DNA of 64,000 nucleotides from Rhodamnia argentea. Taxonomy: Eukaryota > Streptophyta > Magnoliopsida > Myrtales > Myrtaceae. The translations under genes were made by a program, and so were the position numbers. Location of the stretch: positions 3,348,001 to 3,412,000 of the forward strand of contig NC_063156.1 of NCBI RefSeq assembly GCF_020921035.1. The letters run 5' to 3'. How positions within the stretch are numbered: the stretch's first letter is position 1; each line of letters opens with the position of its first letter. Of this stretch, positions 35,502 through 47,853 are shown piece by piece. The notes beneath the pieces were generated by a model that worked only from the letters and a program-made list of their open reading frames with translations, ran no database searches and was not told where the DNA came from.

Positions 35502-38500
35502 ATGATGGCCACTCTCACCACCGCCTCCTCCTCCTCCTCCGTCGTCCACCGATTTCGTACCCACAAGCCCTCCCGCACGGTCCGGACCCCCCGCGCGCCC
35601 GCTGGGATCCGGTGCTCCGTCGCCGAGGGCCCCGCGATCTCCCAGTCGAGGGCCGCCGGCGGAGAACTGGCCGACTGCGTGGTGGTCGGGGGCGGGATCA
35701 GCGGGCTCTGCATCGCCCAGGCGCTCGCCACGAAGCACCGCGACAGAGCCCCCAACGTGGTCGTCACCGAGGCCAGGGACCGCGTGGGCGGCAACATCAC
35801 CACCGTCGAGAGGGACGGCTATCTGTGGGAGGAGGGCCCCAATAGTTTCCAGCCGTCCGATCCCATACTCACCATGGTGGTGAGTCATATTGCCCTAGCT
35901 GATTTTTAGCCCGTTTTGCTCTTGGTGGATTTTCAGTCTGGGGTGGGTATCGCGAAGAAGCTATCTAGGGAAGTTGCTTAGTCGGCAGGTCATCAGATAA
36001 GTGGAATTATGGCATTTTAATTCACGAGGAGAATTGCGGCGGCCAGAAGAGGAAACGAGAGGCACATTTTCATATGCTTACCAGTTAGCTGTGTGCATTG
36101 TGTAACTGCAGGACCGTCGTTTTAGCTTGGTACTGGACTGAACTGTAGCTTGTTGGAGAGATGAGCCAGAAAGAAAGAGAAGTAAACATTAAGAGGAGGA
36201 TGCTTCTATCAGAAAGCTGAACATATAGATGAATTTAAACTTTTATTTAACTGTATTTCTAGTGTTGATTCGGTAAAGCTGGGTCGCGTTTCGTTGGTTT
36301 GTTTAATTCTGAACTCCTTACATTTGAAGACTTTTATAGACTTGGTCTGGTTATAAGAGGAATATCCCCTTTTAATTCCTCCATTAGTAACATGTGTTGC
36401 CATGCATGTCATGTAATTGCATGTACGATGTGCTGCTTCTGTTCAATGTTGCAGGTGGATAGTGGTTTAAAAGATGATTTGATACTGGGAGACCCTAATG
36501 CGCCTCGATTTGTATTATGGAATGGGAAATTGAGGCCAGTACCCTCGAAACCTACTGATCTTCCATTCTTTGATTTAATGAGCATTGGCGGCAAGCTCAG
36601 GGCCGGCTTTGGTGCACTTGGAATCCGCCCTCCTCCACCAGTGTGTCTTTTAACCTTTCTCTAGCTTGCTTATTTTAGTTCATATCACCGTTCGACATGG
36701 TGAAGATATGCATCACGTCTAATATAGATAGTCATTTGGAGTAAATAGCCTCATTCCTTCTAGTATTTTGACAAAGGTGACAGGGTCATGAGGAATCAGT
36801 TGAGGAGTTTGTGCGGCGCAATCTTGGTGATGAGGTTTTTGAACGCCTAATAGAGCCATTCTGTTCAGGTGACATTTTGTCGTTTTCACCAGATAGTACA
36901 TAGTCATTGAAAGAATTTTATTTTTGGACATTTTTTGAAGTCGGTGTACTTCATCCTGCATTGTTCCTTGATCCTGGACCTTGCAGGGCTCTGACAATGG
37001 GACTAGCAATACCTTGAGAAACTTTTCCCCTGTTCACAAGGAACACAATTGTAATGAATTACAATATGCATTTCTCATTTTGATTTAAGAATCACTCCTT
37101 TATGGTATTCATTCCTTAAAATGTGCATCAATTTTCACTTAGATTGGTCTTACCTAAATACCCGGTGCGTTCTAAGTCCTAATATCACTACCTTGCAGAA
37201 TATGATTTTGAATCAAAGAAATATTGTAGACATGAACCTGCCTTTTGTGAGACTAAATATACAATTGCTGCTTTCATAATTCTTTTGTAAAATGTTATAG
37301 TCGATGATCGTTTGCTTTCATCATTAATGAACCTGTTGTCTACAGCTTTCCCCCTGGCGATAGGTCTCAAGAATAAGTTGGGTATGTTGTATGGTGCAAT
37401 TAATTAGAGGTAGTCAGGAGAACATAGTCTATTGGTTTCTCTGCAAAGATACATCCCCGACTGCATTGGTGGCAGTGTATTTTACAAATTTTCATTGATT
37501 TTAAGATTAACAGTGGCAATTTCTTCTGCTCAGGCGTTTATGCAGGTGATCCTTCAAAACTGAGTATGAAAGCTGCTTTTGGAAAAGTATGGAAGCTAGA
37601 GCAAATCGGTGGCAGTATTATTGGTGGCACTTTCAAAACCATCCAAGAAAAAAATAAAGCTCCTAAGGCATCTCGAGACCCGTAATGACTTGCAAATAGT
37701 GATTCTTCCCAAGTATAGTCCTTCTTTGCCTCACCTTTTCACTTGGTTTAATTTTTTGGTTTTTGTAGGCGTCTACCAAAACCAAAGGGCCAGACAGTTG
37801 GATCCTTTAGAAAGGGACTCATGATGCTGCCAAATGCAATATATGAAAGGTCTCTTTGTCCTTTGAACTCTTCTTTTGGAAAAATGAGTATCATCATTTT
37901 TTGGCCTGCAGAATTTTGGCTACTCATTGCAGGATTTTATTGAGTATACCCATATTCTTGACTGGCTGCAAATGACTTGGCAGGTTAGGTAGCAAAGTAA
38001 AATTATCCTGGAAGCTTTCAAGTATTGCTAGATTGGATAATCGGGGATACAACTTGACTTATGAAACGCCAGAAGGAGTGGTTTCTTTGCAGACTAAGAG
38101 TGTGGTCATGACTATCCCGTCCCATGTTGCTAGTGGTCTATTGCGTCCTCTATCTGTGAGTCTCTTTTCAATCCAGACTTAAAAGTGTTTCAGTTCCTTT
38201 CTCCTGCATAATTTCTAAAACTTCTTGCTGAATTTGCTTGGGTAAATATAAAGAAAACTTGTTTTGTTTAAAGTTCCAGCTTCAAATTTGTTCTCGACAC
38301 TTTCTTCTCTTGTTTGGTCATCTGCATCAGCTGGCGATGATTTTAATCATAAAAGAAATCATCAATGAAAGTGTCAGGACTGAGAGGATTCTCTTCAAGT
38401 GTAAAGCCAAAAGCAGCCACAAGAACAGGAACAAAAACAAAAATGTATGTAAAAAATTTTATTAGAAGATTATTAAAAACATTCGTTCAGTTTAGCAAAA

Positions 38501-40818
38501 AGGGAGGAGCTGAAAGTAAAAACTGTCGAGTTTCAAGTCTCTTTTCAGCTTCAATTGATAGTGTTATATTGATCCTGCCCGGTATCCTTGCAATTTTGTC
38601 ACCGGACCATCTGCTGGCCTGCCCTGAATCTTCCACGTAGGTGGGGCAAACCACAAGTATTGTGCTGATTCATGTGATGTATAGAGATTATGAATGAAAT
38701 ATCAAGTATGATGCTAATTAGACAGATTGTTGGTATTCTTTGTGGGCATGTTTTTTGGGGCAAACTGAAAAGTCGGATTCAGTACTACGAACAAATACGA
38801 AATTGCTGCTCCATTTATTTGTTTTTTTATGTTCTATTGTAGGATTTCTATTTTGGGCTTTTGTTGCTACATTTAGTCAATTAAAGAAGCCTGCGAGATC
38901 TTTTACTATCTTGTGCCACATATTACGTAGGATTCACTCAATTAATTCATCAACCCTCAGGATACATGAAAATGAATGGTTCCATTGTGCATATAGGCGT
39001 GGTAGTTTTACCTGATTATAGCCACATAATCAGAGGGCCCACCATAAAGTTAGATGAATTGACGATGCATCTCCAGGCCTTAATTTTCAGAGTCATTGTT
39101 AGTAATTTCTGTTCTCTTGTTTCAGGCTGCTGCTGCAGATGCATTATCAAACTTTTATTACCCACCAGTTGCTGCAGTAACCATTTCATATCCAAAGGAA
39201 GCTATCAGGTCAGAGTGTTTGATAGATGGTGAACTCAAGGGGTTTGGTCAGTTACATCCTCGTAGCCAGGGGGTGGAAACTCTAGGTGTGGTTTTAATTC
39301 TTATAACAGTGAGCTTTTTTTGAGAGAGAATATATTCATGCAGTAAAATCAATTGTTATTGTTTCTTGTCAGAATTTAACAATATTTCCTGCCAGCTTAG
39401 CTGCTTGGGTTGCCCTGCAGGAACTTTATACAGCTCATCACTTTTCCCAAACAGAGCACCAGAAGGAAGGGTTTTGCTGCTGAACTATATTGGAGGGGCC
39501 ATTAATCCCGGAATTGTATCCAAGGTAAGAGGTTTGTGTAGTCGAATTGTCAATTTGGTTTAGGTCCTGTAGGAGTAGTTAATGACTTAGTGAGTCATAT
39601 GGTCATATAAGCATTGATTGATTTCAGCTATGATGGTGGACTTCCATTTTGTAATCCTGCCAACTTTTAGTGTGATGAAATGTCTTCATCAACATACACA
39701 TCTCTGAATATTATCAAGAATATTTCTGGGATTGCTGGAACTTTCTCATGTCAAAGGCACATTAACATGTCGTTATTCTCCTGAACAGCACATGAAGAAA
39801 GAATCAATAATGGTTTCTCTTTTCATCACCATACACCCCCTTCTTGATAGCTCAGGAAAGATAAAAGAACCACTTAGCCAGCATGTATGGGTAGCATGGA
39901 TTAGTTGCCAATGCTTGTGTAGGTTAAATTATCTAGTCAATTGGTGATATTTTGTGCAATCTGATGTGGTGTTGAGGGAGGTTATGTCAGGATAATGCAG
40001 AAAAGTGTTACTGCATGAATACAACATGTGGGATTGGGTATGCTGATACAGAAGAGACTCTCCTTTTGTGGAGCTGCTATGAGCACTTTTTCTCTCATAT
40101 TAGCTGTTGTGAAGTATTAAGAAGTCAATCATCTGGTATCAAGAGGGTGTAGATTACATTTTTGTCCTTTCCAAATGGTGCTAATTTTTAGCTATTTGCA
40201 AATCAGTTATAACAGTTCCCTGGCTTCTTTGGGAAGCGGAATATATTTCATGACTAGTCATATTGCAGCTTCACTCCATATCTGTCCTTTTTGAGTGTAC
40301 CAAAAAGCTTGAAGTGATCTGGAATTCTGTCTTGCAATAAGAAAATCTCGTAGTTAAACAGGTTCAAGTCTCATGCCAAATATGAAAGTTCGAGCCTCAT
40401 GCCAAATCAAAATTGTTCCACAAGCTTAGTTAATTCTAGCAGATAGCTTTTAAATGACGTCGTGTATTTTCTCTGATGCCTCGTACCTCATACTCTTACA
40501 ATGGCACATATATTGCAGACCCCGGGTGAACTTGTGGAAGCAGTTGATAGGGACTTGAGGAAGATGCTTCTAAATCCCGGTGCAAAGGATCCCCTTGTCT
40601 TGGGTGTAAGAGTGTGGCCACAAGCTATTCCACAATTTTTGGTAGGTCATCTGGACCACCTAGATTCTGCCAAGGCTGCTTTAAAGGACATTGGCTTCCA
40701 AGGTTTTTTTCTAGGTGGCAACTATGTATCTGGTGTGGCCTTAGGCCGATGTGTTGAAGGTGCTTATGAAGTTGCTGCGGAAGTATCAAAATTCTTGTCG
40801 CTATATGCTTACAAATAG
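35502..40818 (+). CDS. PPO1: Protoporphyrinogen oxidase, chloroplast (PPO1)
   Basis: FAD enzyme that oxidises protoporphyrinogen IX to protoporphyrin IX, the last step shared by haem and chlorophyll synthesis; it is the target of diphenyl-ether herbicides. Exons are 35502-35879, 36455-36640, 36784-36868, 37534-37681, 37769-37849, 37984-38155, 39126-39285, 39421-39524 and 40519-40818. All junctions are GT/AG with closed phase, giving 537 aa, the same length I recall for Arabidopsis PPO1. Residues 1 to about 38 form a Ser/Thr/Arg-rich transit peptide. The dinucleotide-binding motif VVVGGGISG is at about 60-68, followed by [10 protein letters not shown]. Conserved blocks include [31 protein letters not shown] and the C-terminal [20 protein letters not shown] second ATG follows the first immediately, so the start could be 35505. 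Exon 1 is much more GC-rich than the rest. No break is seen. Confidence 0.96.
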
Positions 40819-42417
40819 TCCTTCAAGTGCTGGATTGAGCTTTTTGTGATCCTCAGTTTAGCTGCATAATGTTTTGAAACTAGTGGCACTTCTTGTTTTA
40901 GGCATGTAGTGGGTAAATGTTTTTTATCTGTAGGAGTTGCTCGATAGAATAGAAGAGGGGAAGATTACATTTGGATGGTGAATCTATCTATATTGGGTTA
41001 TAACCGCTGTATCATTTTTCATTGGGCTATGAGGCATGTACTGTGTTGTTTAGAGAGGGATTTCGTTGATGTAAATCTTACTTGTTATGCTCCATTTTTT
41101 TTTTTTTTTTATCATTCGTAGAAGCGACTCTTAACTGATTAGCATTCATTAGACAAATTTCCACCTTGCCAAAAAGCACTTTGGGTAAGATTTCAAGATG
41201 GAATGGACGAAAACATGTACCGGGCCTTGAGGTACATAATTAGATGGTGTTTGGTATTGATGTCGTAGTTGTATCTACAGCTTTTGAAGAGGCGGTTTCA
41301 GCTTCAACAAGGTGTTCGACAAATGCGTGAAATTCGAGCATCCCGGGGCTCAATTAGCTCGCAAATGCTTACTCGGAAGCCCTCTCACTCGCTTCAACAG
41401 AGTAACGAGTATAATTTCAAGCCATGTAATTAGCTTCTTTTCTTGTGTTGTGAATCTCTATTAGCTATAATATCAGATGGACCTCCTATGTATGTATTTA
41501 CGTTGGAGGCTCGAGCTGTATACATCTTGCTACGTTTTAACTCTCACGCCATTAATTTTCAACGCTGCGAAGTAAAAAGTCATCAGGCAAATCACGTGTG
41601 AACAGCTGTTACAGAGGGAAAGTTGTCCCCAAACACAGGCTAAAAGCGGGATCATGCCTCGGTTGGGGGGGCCCTGGGATTCGGAGACGGACGATGGAAA
41701 AAGGCGAAATCCAATCTTTGACCGACCGCAACCTCGACAGTCCAAAAGGTCGAGACAAGATCATAAAGACGGGGGAAATCAGCCAACGAAGATTCCGATC
41801 TACAGGACGAAAGGCAAATTTGTCTCCAACCATAAGACAATCAGGCTTTTCGGAAAGTACTAGCCGGGTGAAGCAATGTATGAGCATCAATTCTTGACGA
41901 ATTTTCACACCATTTTGGGAACTTTTCGTTCAGTGACTGTAAAACTAGGATCGAATCCAAGTATTTGTCGGGAGAAATCAACTGTGGCCAATGAATTCTA
42001 GGTAAATAAACCATGTGCGGATGTCGTTTTGTTGCCAAGAGGGAAACGCTGTCACCAACTACAATCATAATTTTTTTCCATTTTCCACGATATGCAAATC
42101 GCTCCCACGTTTTAGAATCTACCGAGAAATTGTCGGTCGAAAACATCGGATCACTGAGGCATGTCCGCTTTTGTACGACGATAATAATTCAATTGTTAAT
42201 GAGGAAGACCTTCAAATTAGTCCCCGAAGTGAGCTCGTTTTTATAAAGTACACATCTGATCTTGAATTTGTTTCAAACGACTACGGGAGCTTGACAAATG
42301 TTGTATCAATGTACCCCCCGCGCCCACTCTAATTACTCTGTGGGAAAATTGGAGATCAAACCCTGGTCGGTTCTTGGCTGGCATTGCCACCACTGTCCGA
42401 CTAGCCCTACCCTGCGC

Positions 42418-42458
<41 letters not shown>

Positions 42459-45180
42459 ATTGTAATTTTCATTGCAATTTTATATTTTCTTGACGAAATT
42501 GCCCCCGCAATTGACACGCGAGGCACGCAGGCACGGCTGCCGACCGTTATTCTCAACACCAATTGTCGTAGGAACTGATGGACACGCACTTGTCAAGTTC
42601 AGAGCACCCATTCGAGACAATCTCAACTTCAGAGATGCTTTATAAAAAAACGATCCCACTTCAGGGACTGATTAGAATTTCCTCACCACATAATGGCGAA
42701 ATATCTTCGTCGACCAAGCCGAAAAAAATTAAATAGAAATGTCAAAAAAGAAAAAAGAAAAAAAGGAAAGGAAAAGTCTTTGGCCCAATGTAATTTCGTA
42801 AAAGAAAAAGGGTTCACCCTCGGTCAATCGAAGCAAACAATGTGGTAGGGTAGGTGGGGGACAGCAATCCTTTTACCTCCCCCTTCCTTTTCCTTTTCTC
42901 CTTAACAATCCCTGTTGAGAAATTTTGAAATGATCCCATGAATCTTCTGTGCATTTGGCGTTTCTTTAGGTGCAAGATTGATTTTCTTTGTTCCCTTCTA
43001 GTGAAAAGCACCAACGGGGAGAGGGACATGAGAGAGGGACAATCGCAATCGGGCACGTGAACATTGAACACGTGGGCGGGCGGAGAGGAGGAGAGATTTG
43101 AAGGTTTTGTCGTGGAGCGACAAGGAATGTAAGTTTAAGCACTTTGTGCATGGTGGTGTCGCTCACTTTTCGATCTTTGGCCCTCGTTCTCGCGCTCCCA
43201 AATCGGCAATTGATTACTCGTCCCTTAAATTTGGGATCTTATCCCCTTAATTTTGTGGTTAATTGGCATTGCATTTCAACGTTGCTAGAGCGGTAGCTCA
43301 GCTACCATATATGAATCTAGTACAATTATTTTCGATTTTGCTGTTCAAAAAAGGTCTCCTCGTCGCATCACCGCGTCGATTCGTACGAACCGTTTTCGCG
43401 TATTGATCGGCTAGGAATAGTCTCGTTCGAATGGATTAGAGAAGATCGATGTGCTTCTGCAAAGTGTATCCGTGTATACCATCGTGGAATATGAATTACC
43501 GATTATCAAGATATCTTGAATTTATATTGATTATTTGATGAAGCTCGTTAAGCCAACGCTCATCGGATGTGGACAATCGATGGATGTTTTTGAATTCGAC
43601 CAATTCAATCATGAACCTGTCGAAAACAACGGCCAATTTACTAAACTTTTTAATTTGGCCGCTTCGACCCTAGACAATGCAGTTTTTCCGGCTAATTTTG
43701 ATCAAAAGCCACCGAAGCCGATCGTCGTATGTGACACGGATGTGCCATCAGACCCATCTTTGCACACGCCACGCCGCGTGACACGGTTGGCAGGTGCTGA
43801 CATGGACGGCTTTAAATACTCGGATCCCATCGCCCTACATCGGACGAAGAAGACATTATATATACTCTCGCATCACGCAACGGGGTCCATCACGCCACGG
43901 CCATTTATACGTGGAACCACGTTTCGTGCGTTCATGTCTCGCGACCGATGGTCGCATGTTTCCTCATCCCTAAACATCGAAAGGAGCCGGCGGGGGGGTT
44001 CGGTTCAACCCCCATCTACCTCTCGGCTTTCGATAATTCTTCCTCGGCTTCTCCATTACCGACACAAAACCACGTTTAAATCGCATTAAAAAAATCGGCG
44101 GCTATTCACGGAACGGGAATTCAATGCACTGATCCATTGAACGCTGATCCGCGGTCGTGCGGGTCGAGTTCGGAATTAATTGTCTTTGTCGTGTGATTAA
44201 TGAGCTTCCGCTCGCATCGATGGATCCTCCGTGTCCACGTCCGATGCACGGGAGCTTTGTCTACGTTCATTCCTTTCGAATGTGAAGGGGACAGATTACC
44301 AGGAGGAGCTCGCTCGTGCGTAAACCACGAGATTTTAGGGAAGGTTAATTTACTGGTGAGGAAGAACAATCTCTTTTCTACGTAAATTTCTCAACTGAAA
44401 GAGGGGCCCCAAAAAGAAGAAATTTACCCCAATTTGCATGAGCAATTTTAATTCGCGGCTAAAATGGAAGATGTAGCTGAAAAGGGTCGTTGCCGATGCT
44501 CGACCAGGTCTGTCGGTTCGATTCGAACCAAAAAACGACCGAGGTCGAAAAGAGTAGGTTGTGCACGAAGCTACACGACGGCAGTGACAAATTTTCCATA
44601 AAAAAAAATGATTGTTCAACTTCATGTGAAATGAACGATGATAATTCAAATTTTTAAAACAGTTGACAACGATTTCATAAAATCTTACAAAACCGACTTG
44701 GATGAGAATATAAAGGAAGATTCAACAAATCGGAGTTTAATGTTATTTGAACCGTTAATTCGAACGTAAATCGTTGGTCATCGTCGTCGTCGTTACGATG
44801 CTCTATCGTGGCATATTGGTCTGATTTTATCGAATCGATGCCGATGTTTTGATGGATGATTTCTGCAAGAGACAACCCTTCCGATGACAAGGAGTACGTG
44901 GAGCCGACCCTAAAAGATGTGGCCGGTCAAAATCTTGGTCCAAGTATCGCCGTCGCCACCACACAAATATGTTCAAGAGACGCAAGATCATACGTCAAGG
45001 CCATTGCTTTCTCCAATGCATGCGCGACACGTGTATTCGTGTCCCCTCCCATGATGACATCCTAGTCCAATGGGCGAGCGATGGCCGGAAAAGGAACTCC
45101 GGAAGGATCTCTCTCTCTCTCTCTCTCTCTCTATAACAATTTGTCAAGTTTCGATTTTTATCTTATTTTTACCTTTTCAA
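40819..45180. other. Gene-free spacer between PPO1 and the Aux/IAA gene
   Basis: The first few hundred bases are the PPO1 3' UTR. Beyond that I see a CT microsatellite at 42420-42453 and another near 45110-45133, but no convincing exon. A 184-codon plus-strand frame (about 43538-44089) has no recognisable domain, and its codon pattern is not gene-like. Confidence 0.4.
44869..44874. promoter_or_regulatory. Possible auxin response element (GAGACA)
   Basis: GAGACA, the reverse complement of the ARF site TGTCTC, lies about 400 bases upstream of the Aux/IAA start codon. A single 6-mer is expected by chance about this often, so the support is only its position. Confidence 0.2.
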
Positions 45181-45183
45181 ATG

Positions 45184-45190
45184 TATAAAT
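45184..45190 (+). promoter_or_regulatory. Probable TATA box of the Aux/IAA gene
   Basis: TATAAAT lies 94 bases upstream of the Aux/IAA start codon. Downstream is a GAG-repeat leader (45253-45277) that ends at the ATG. Confidence 0.4.
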
Positions 45191-45277
45191 TACACACTTC
45201 GTTGTATACATAAGAAGCAAAGGTGGCGGCTCAATCTGGTCACACACCGACAAGAGGAGGAGGAGGAGGAGGAGGAA

Positions 45278-46316
45278 ATGGGCAAAGGAAGCAGCTCATC
45301 GTCGGCTTCTTCATCCACAGCTTCGTCTCTGTCCCGCCGTCTCAAGAAACGCCTCACCACCGATCTCAACCTCGCACTCGGATTCTCGCCAGATTCTCAC
45401 CAAGATCACAACCACCCTTTTTCTCCAAAGTACTCATCTCATCGATCCATTTGCTTATCTGTTTAATTTTTTGCCATTTTCCTTCGAGATTTTACCGATT
45501 TGTGTCTATCTCTCTCACGTTCTTATTGCTCTTGTGTTGGTGGTGCAAGGGAGGCTATCGAAGAAGGAGATGAATGCGACAATGTGGCTACCTTCTATGT
45601 GAAGGTTTACATGGAGGGCATTCCCATCGGTCGGAAACTGGACCTGTTGGCTCATGATGGGTACTGTGACTTGATCAGAACTCTCGACTGCATGTTCGAC
45701 ACCAACATCATGTGTAAGTACCGAGTATCACAAAGTGTTCTTTGTTGTTCTGTTCTGTTCTTTCCTTTCTTTTGTTTTTGTTTTTGTGGGTTATCTTGTT
45801 TTGGCTTTCGCCAAGAACATGTTTAAGTTAGTAAAGATCGATGGGGGGCTTCTGAAGTGGTTTGGCTAGAGCAGGGTCAGAAGAGGAAGGAGCTCAATGT
45901 GGAGGGTGCCATGTGTTGTTGTATGAAGACAAGGAAGGGGACTGGTTGATGGTTGGGGATGTTCCTTGGGAGTAAGTTTCGACTTCATTCTTCTTCCCTC
46001 TCTTTTTAGTCATCTCCATTTTCATGATGTTTCGACCTCGAATTCGGTCGCAAGGATATCCGATCTCGTCCGTTCGTTAAATAAGGCGTCGAGAAGTAAG
46101 TAACAGATGAATCTCGCCAGAACATGCCTGTGGAGCATGCTAATGAAGAACTGTAGAACATGCGAAAAATCACTTTAAAAATGGTCCTTTTCCGACACTA
46201 ATCTTGTGTGTTTGTGGAACTGTTTCGTGATCCTTGTTTTCTTTTGGGTCGATTTGATCCGATGCAGGATGTTCCTGTCAAGTGTGAAGAGACTGAAGAT
46301 CACAAGGATAGAGTGA
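45278..46316 (+). CDS. Non-canonical Aux/IAA protein of the IAA20/IAA30/IAA31 type
   Basis: Nuclear repressor that binds ARF factors and modulates auxin-responsive transcription. Exons are 45278-45429, 45550-45713, 45875-45971 and 46268-46316. Phases close exactly and give 153 aa. After a Ser-rich start, LNLAL at residues 30-34 is a short domain I-like LxLxL motif. The PB1 (domains III and IV) region follows: [19 protein letters not shown] with the invariant Lys, then [19 protein letters not shown] with the acidic cluster, ending [10 protein letters not shown]. The GWPPV degron of domain II is absent, as in the IAA20/30/31 group, so TIR1/AFB-dependent auxin-induced breakdown should be weak or missing. 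The start is the only ATG in frame at the head of exon 1, directly after a GAG repeat. The exact orthologue within the trio is not resolved. Confidence 0.92.
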
Positions 46317-47853
46317 TTTTGCACGAGGGTTGCTGTCCTGTTCATCCACCAGAAGACAAATTTTGCACCCTCTCTCTCTCTCTCTCTCTCTGCCACTCAG
46401 CATCTCCTTTTTGCAAAGCAATGTGAAGATGAGTAGTCCATGGATGTGCCTTTCTTTTTTGGGCCCAAAATCACACACACATGTGCTTAAAAGCCCGATC
46501 ATAGTTCTGTGTATATAACTCACACCGAATGATATCACGACAGTCAACAAGAGTTTCTTCTCATCTTTTCCTTGTATGAGTTGCTCAATGGTTGAATCAC
46601 TGTGCATGCCCAAATTTCACTTCTTTTCTGAACAAACTACTGCAAATTACAGTAAGTACTTAGATCTCGCATCCACAGTCCATAGCAAAAACTGTAGCTT
46701 TTTCCGAGCGTGCGAGAGCAAATTTGAGCTTCAGTCCAAAGGAAAAACCAAGTAATATGGGCTCTGCTTGTGGCTATCCCCTGTCTGAGCAGAATATAGT
46801 GGGCCTGGCGTGCGCCAGTCCAGGCACAACTGAACACCTCCACTCAGCTTCCATGCCACCTGCACATGATTTTCAGACCCATTTAACTTGTCAAAAGAAA
46901 TGGGCTGATGGAGAAAGGCAACAGATTTTTCGCTCCGTAGCAGAATCGACTGAAAGTTACCTTGTGGCTCCGAAGGAAGAAGCGGGGGCTTACTGCTGAT
47001 TCCAAAAGACAGAAACTGTGACGTCCGCCGGCGTAAACCAGTCAATACCTTGCTTTGTACTGACTCGCCTCATCCCCGTGGCAACCCCGGAATTACATCT
47101 TCTGTCACGAATTCGCACCGGCATTTTGTTCCAATTAATAAGATCCTTCTTGAGTTCTGAATTCACAGTTCATCAGAAGTTCCACTGGTAATTAGCTTTT
47201 ACTGTTGTGAATGAAGACAAACAAAATGACAATGATGGTACACAGGTGGAAGTTTCCCCCACGAGCTGAATGTTTGGATTGTTCATTGCTGAGATTCCAA
47301 TTCACACTTTCGTAAAATGCAAAAAAACAAGAACTTCAGATGATGATGTCAATGCTAAGATATATTTCCCTTTCATGTTGAGGGGACGCAGCTTCGTGGA
47401 AAAACCATATTTCACCAGTTTGCTTCATCAGTATTGCCAACATATTGTCCTCAACCAGACGATGATGAAATTCTTCATAGAATTATATGCGAACGCTCAT
47501 TTATTGCGACGGCCAGATGGACAAAATAAGAGAGGACAACTTAAGCTACAATAAGAGAAAATTTACAATGATTACAAACCAATCTATATTTAGTATGTTA
47601 TTTTACACAAAAAAATTATTTGTGACTGCACACCAAGCTACAAGGAAAACAATCATCTCTCACTACCATCTCACGGTTCAACAACCATCAGCAACCCAAT
47701 TCTGCTTTTGATGTTGTGGACACATTTTTTTTTTTTTAATTGTCGCAGGGAAACGGCAATGGCCGGTCACTCTAAGAGCTGGCAAAACTTCAAAAATCTT
47801 CAACAAATATTCGACTTCCAATGAAGAAGGTGCTTTGGCCTCCAAGATATGTG
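46317..47853. other. Convergent spacer between the Aux/IAA and GH28 genes
   Basis: Tail-to-tail region holding both 3' UTRs. A CT run lies at 46373-46391. I recognise no gene; open frames at 46724-47045 on both strands and at 47270-47554 lack family resemblance. Confidence 0.4.

Noticed and set aside
35453-35888. Minus-strand frames of 116 and 142 codons
   Set aside because: They are antisense shadows of the GC-rich first exon of PPO1.
40501-40818. A separate 105-codon gene starting MAHILQ
   Set aside because: It is the last exon of PPO1 (from 40519) with a few intron bases giving a chance ATG.
43538-44089. A 184-codon plus-strand frame as a gene
   Set aside because: No recognisable domain, no supporting exons, and composition like the surrounding spacer.
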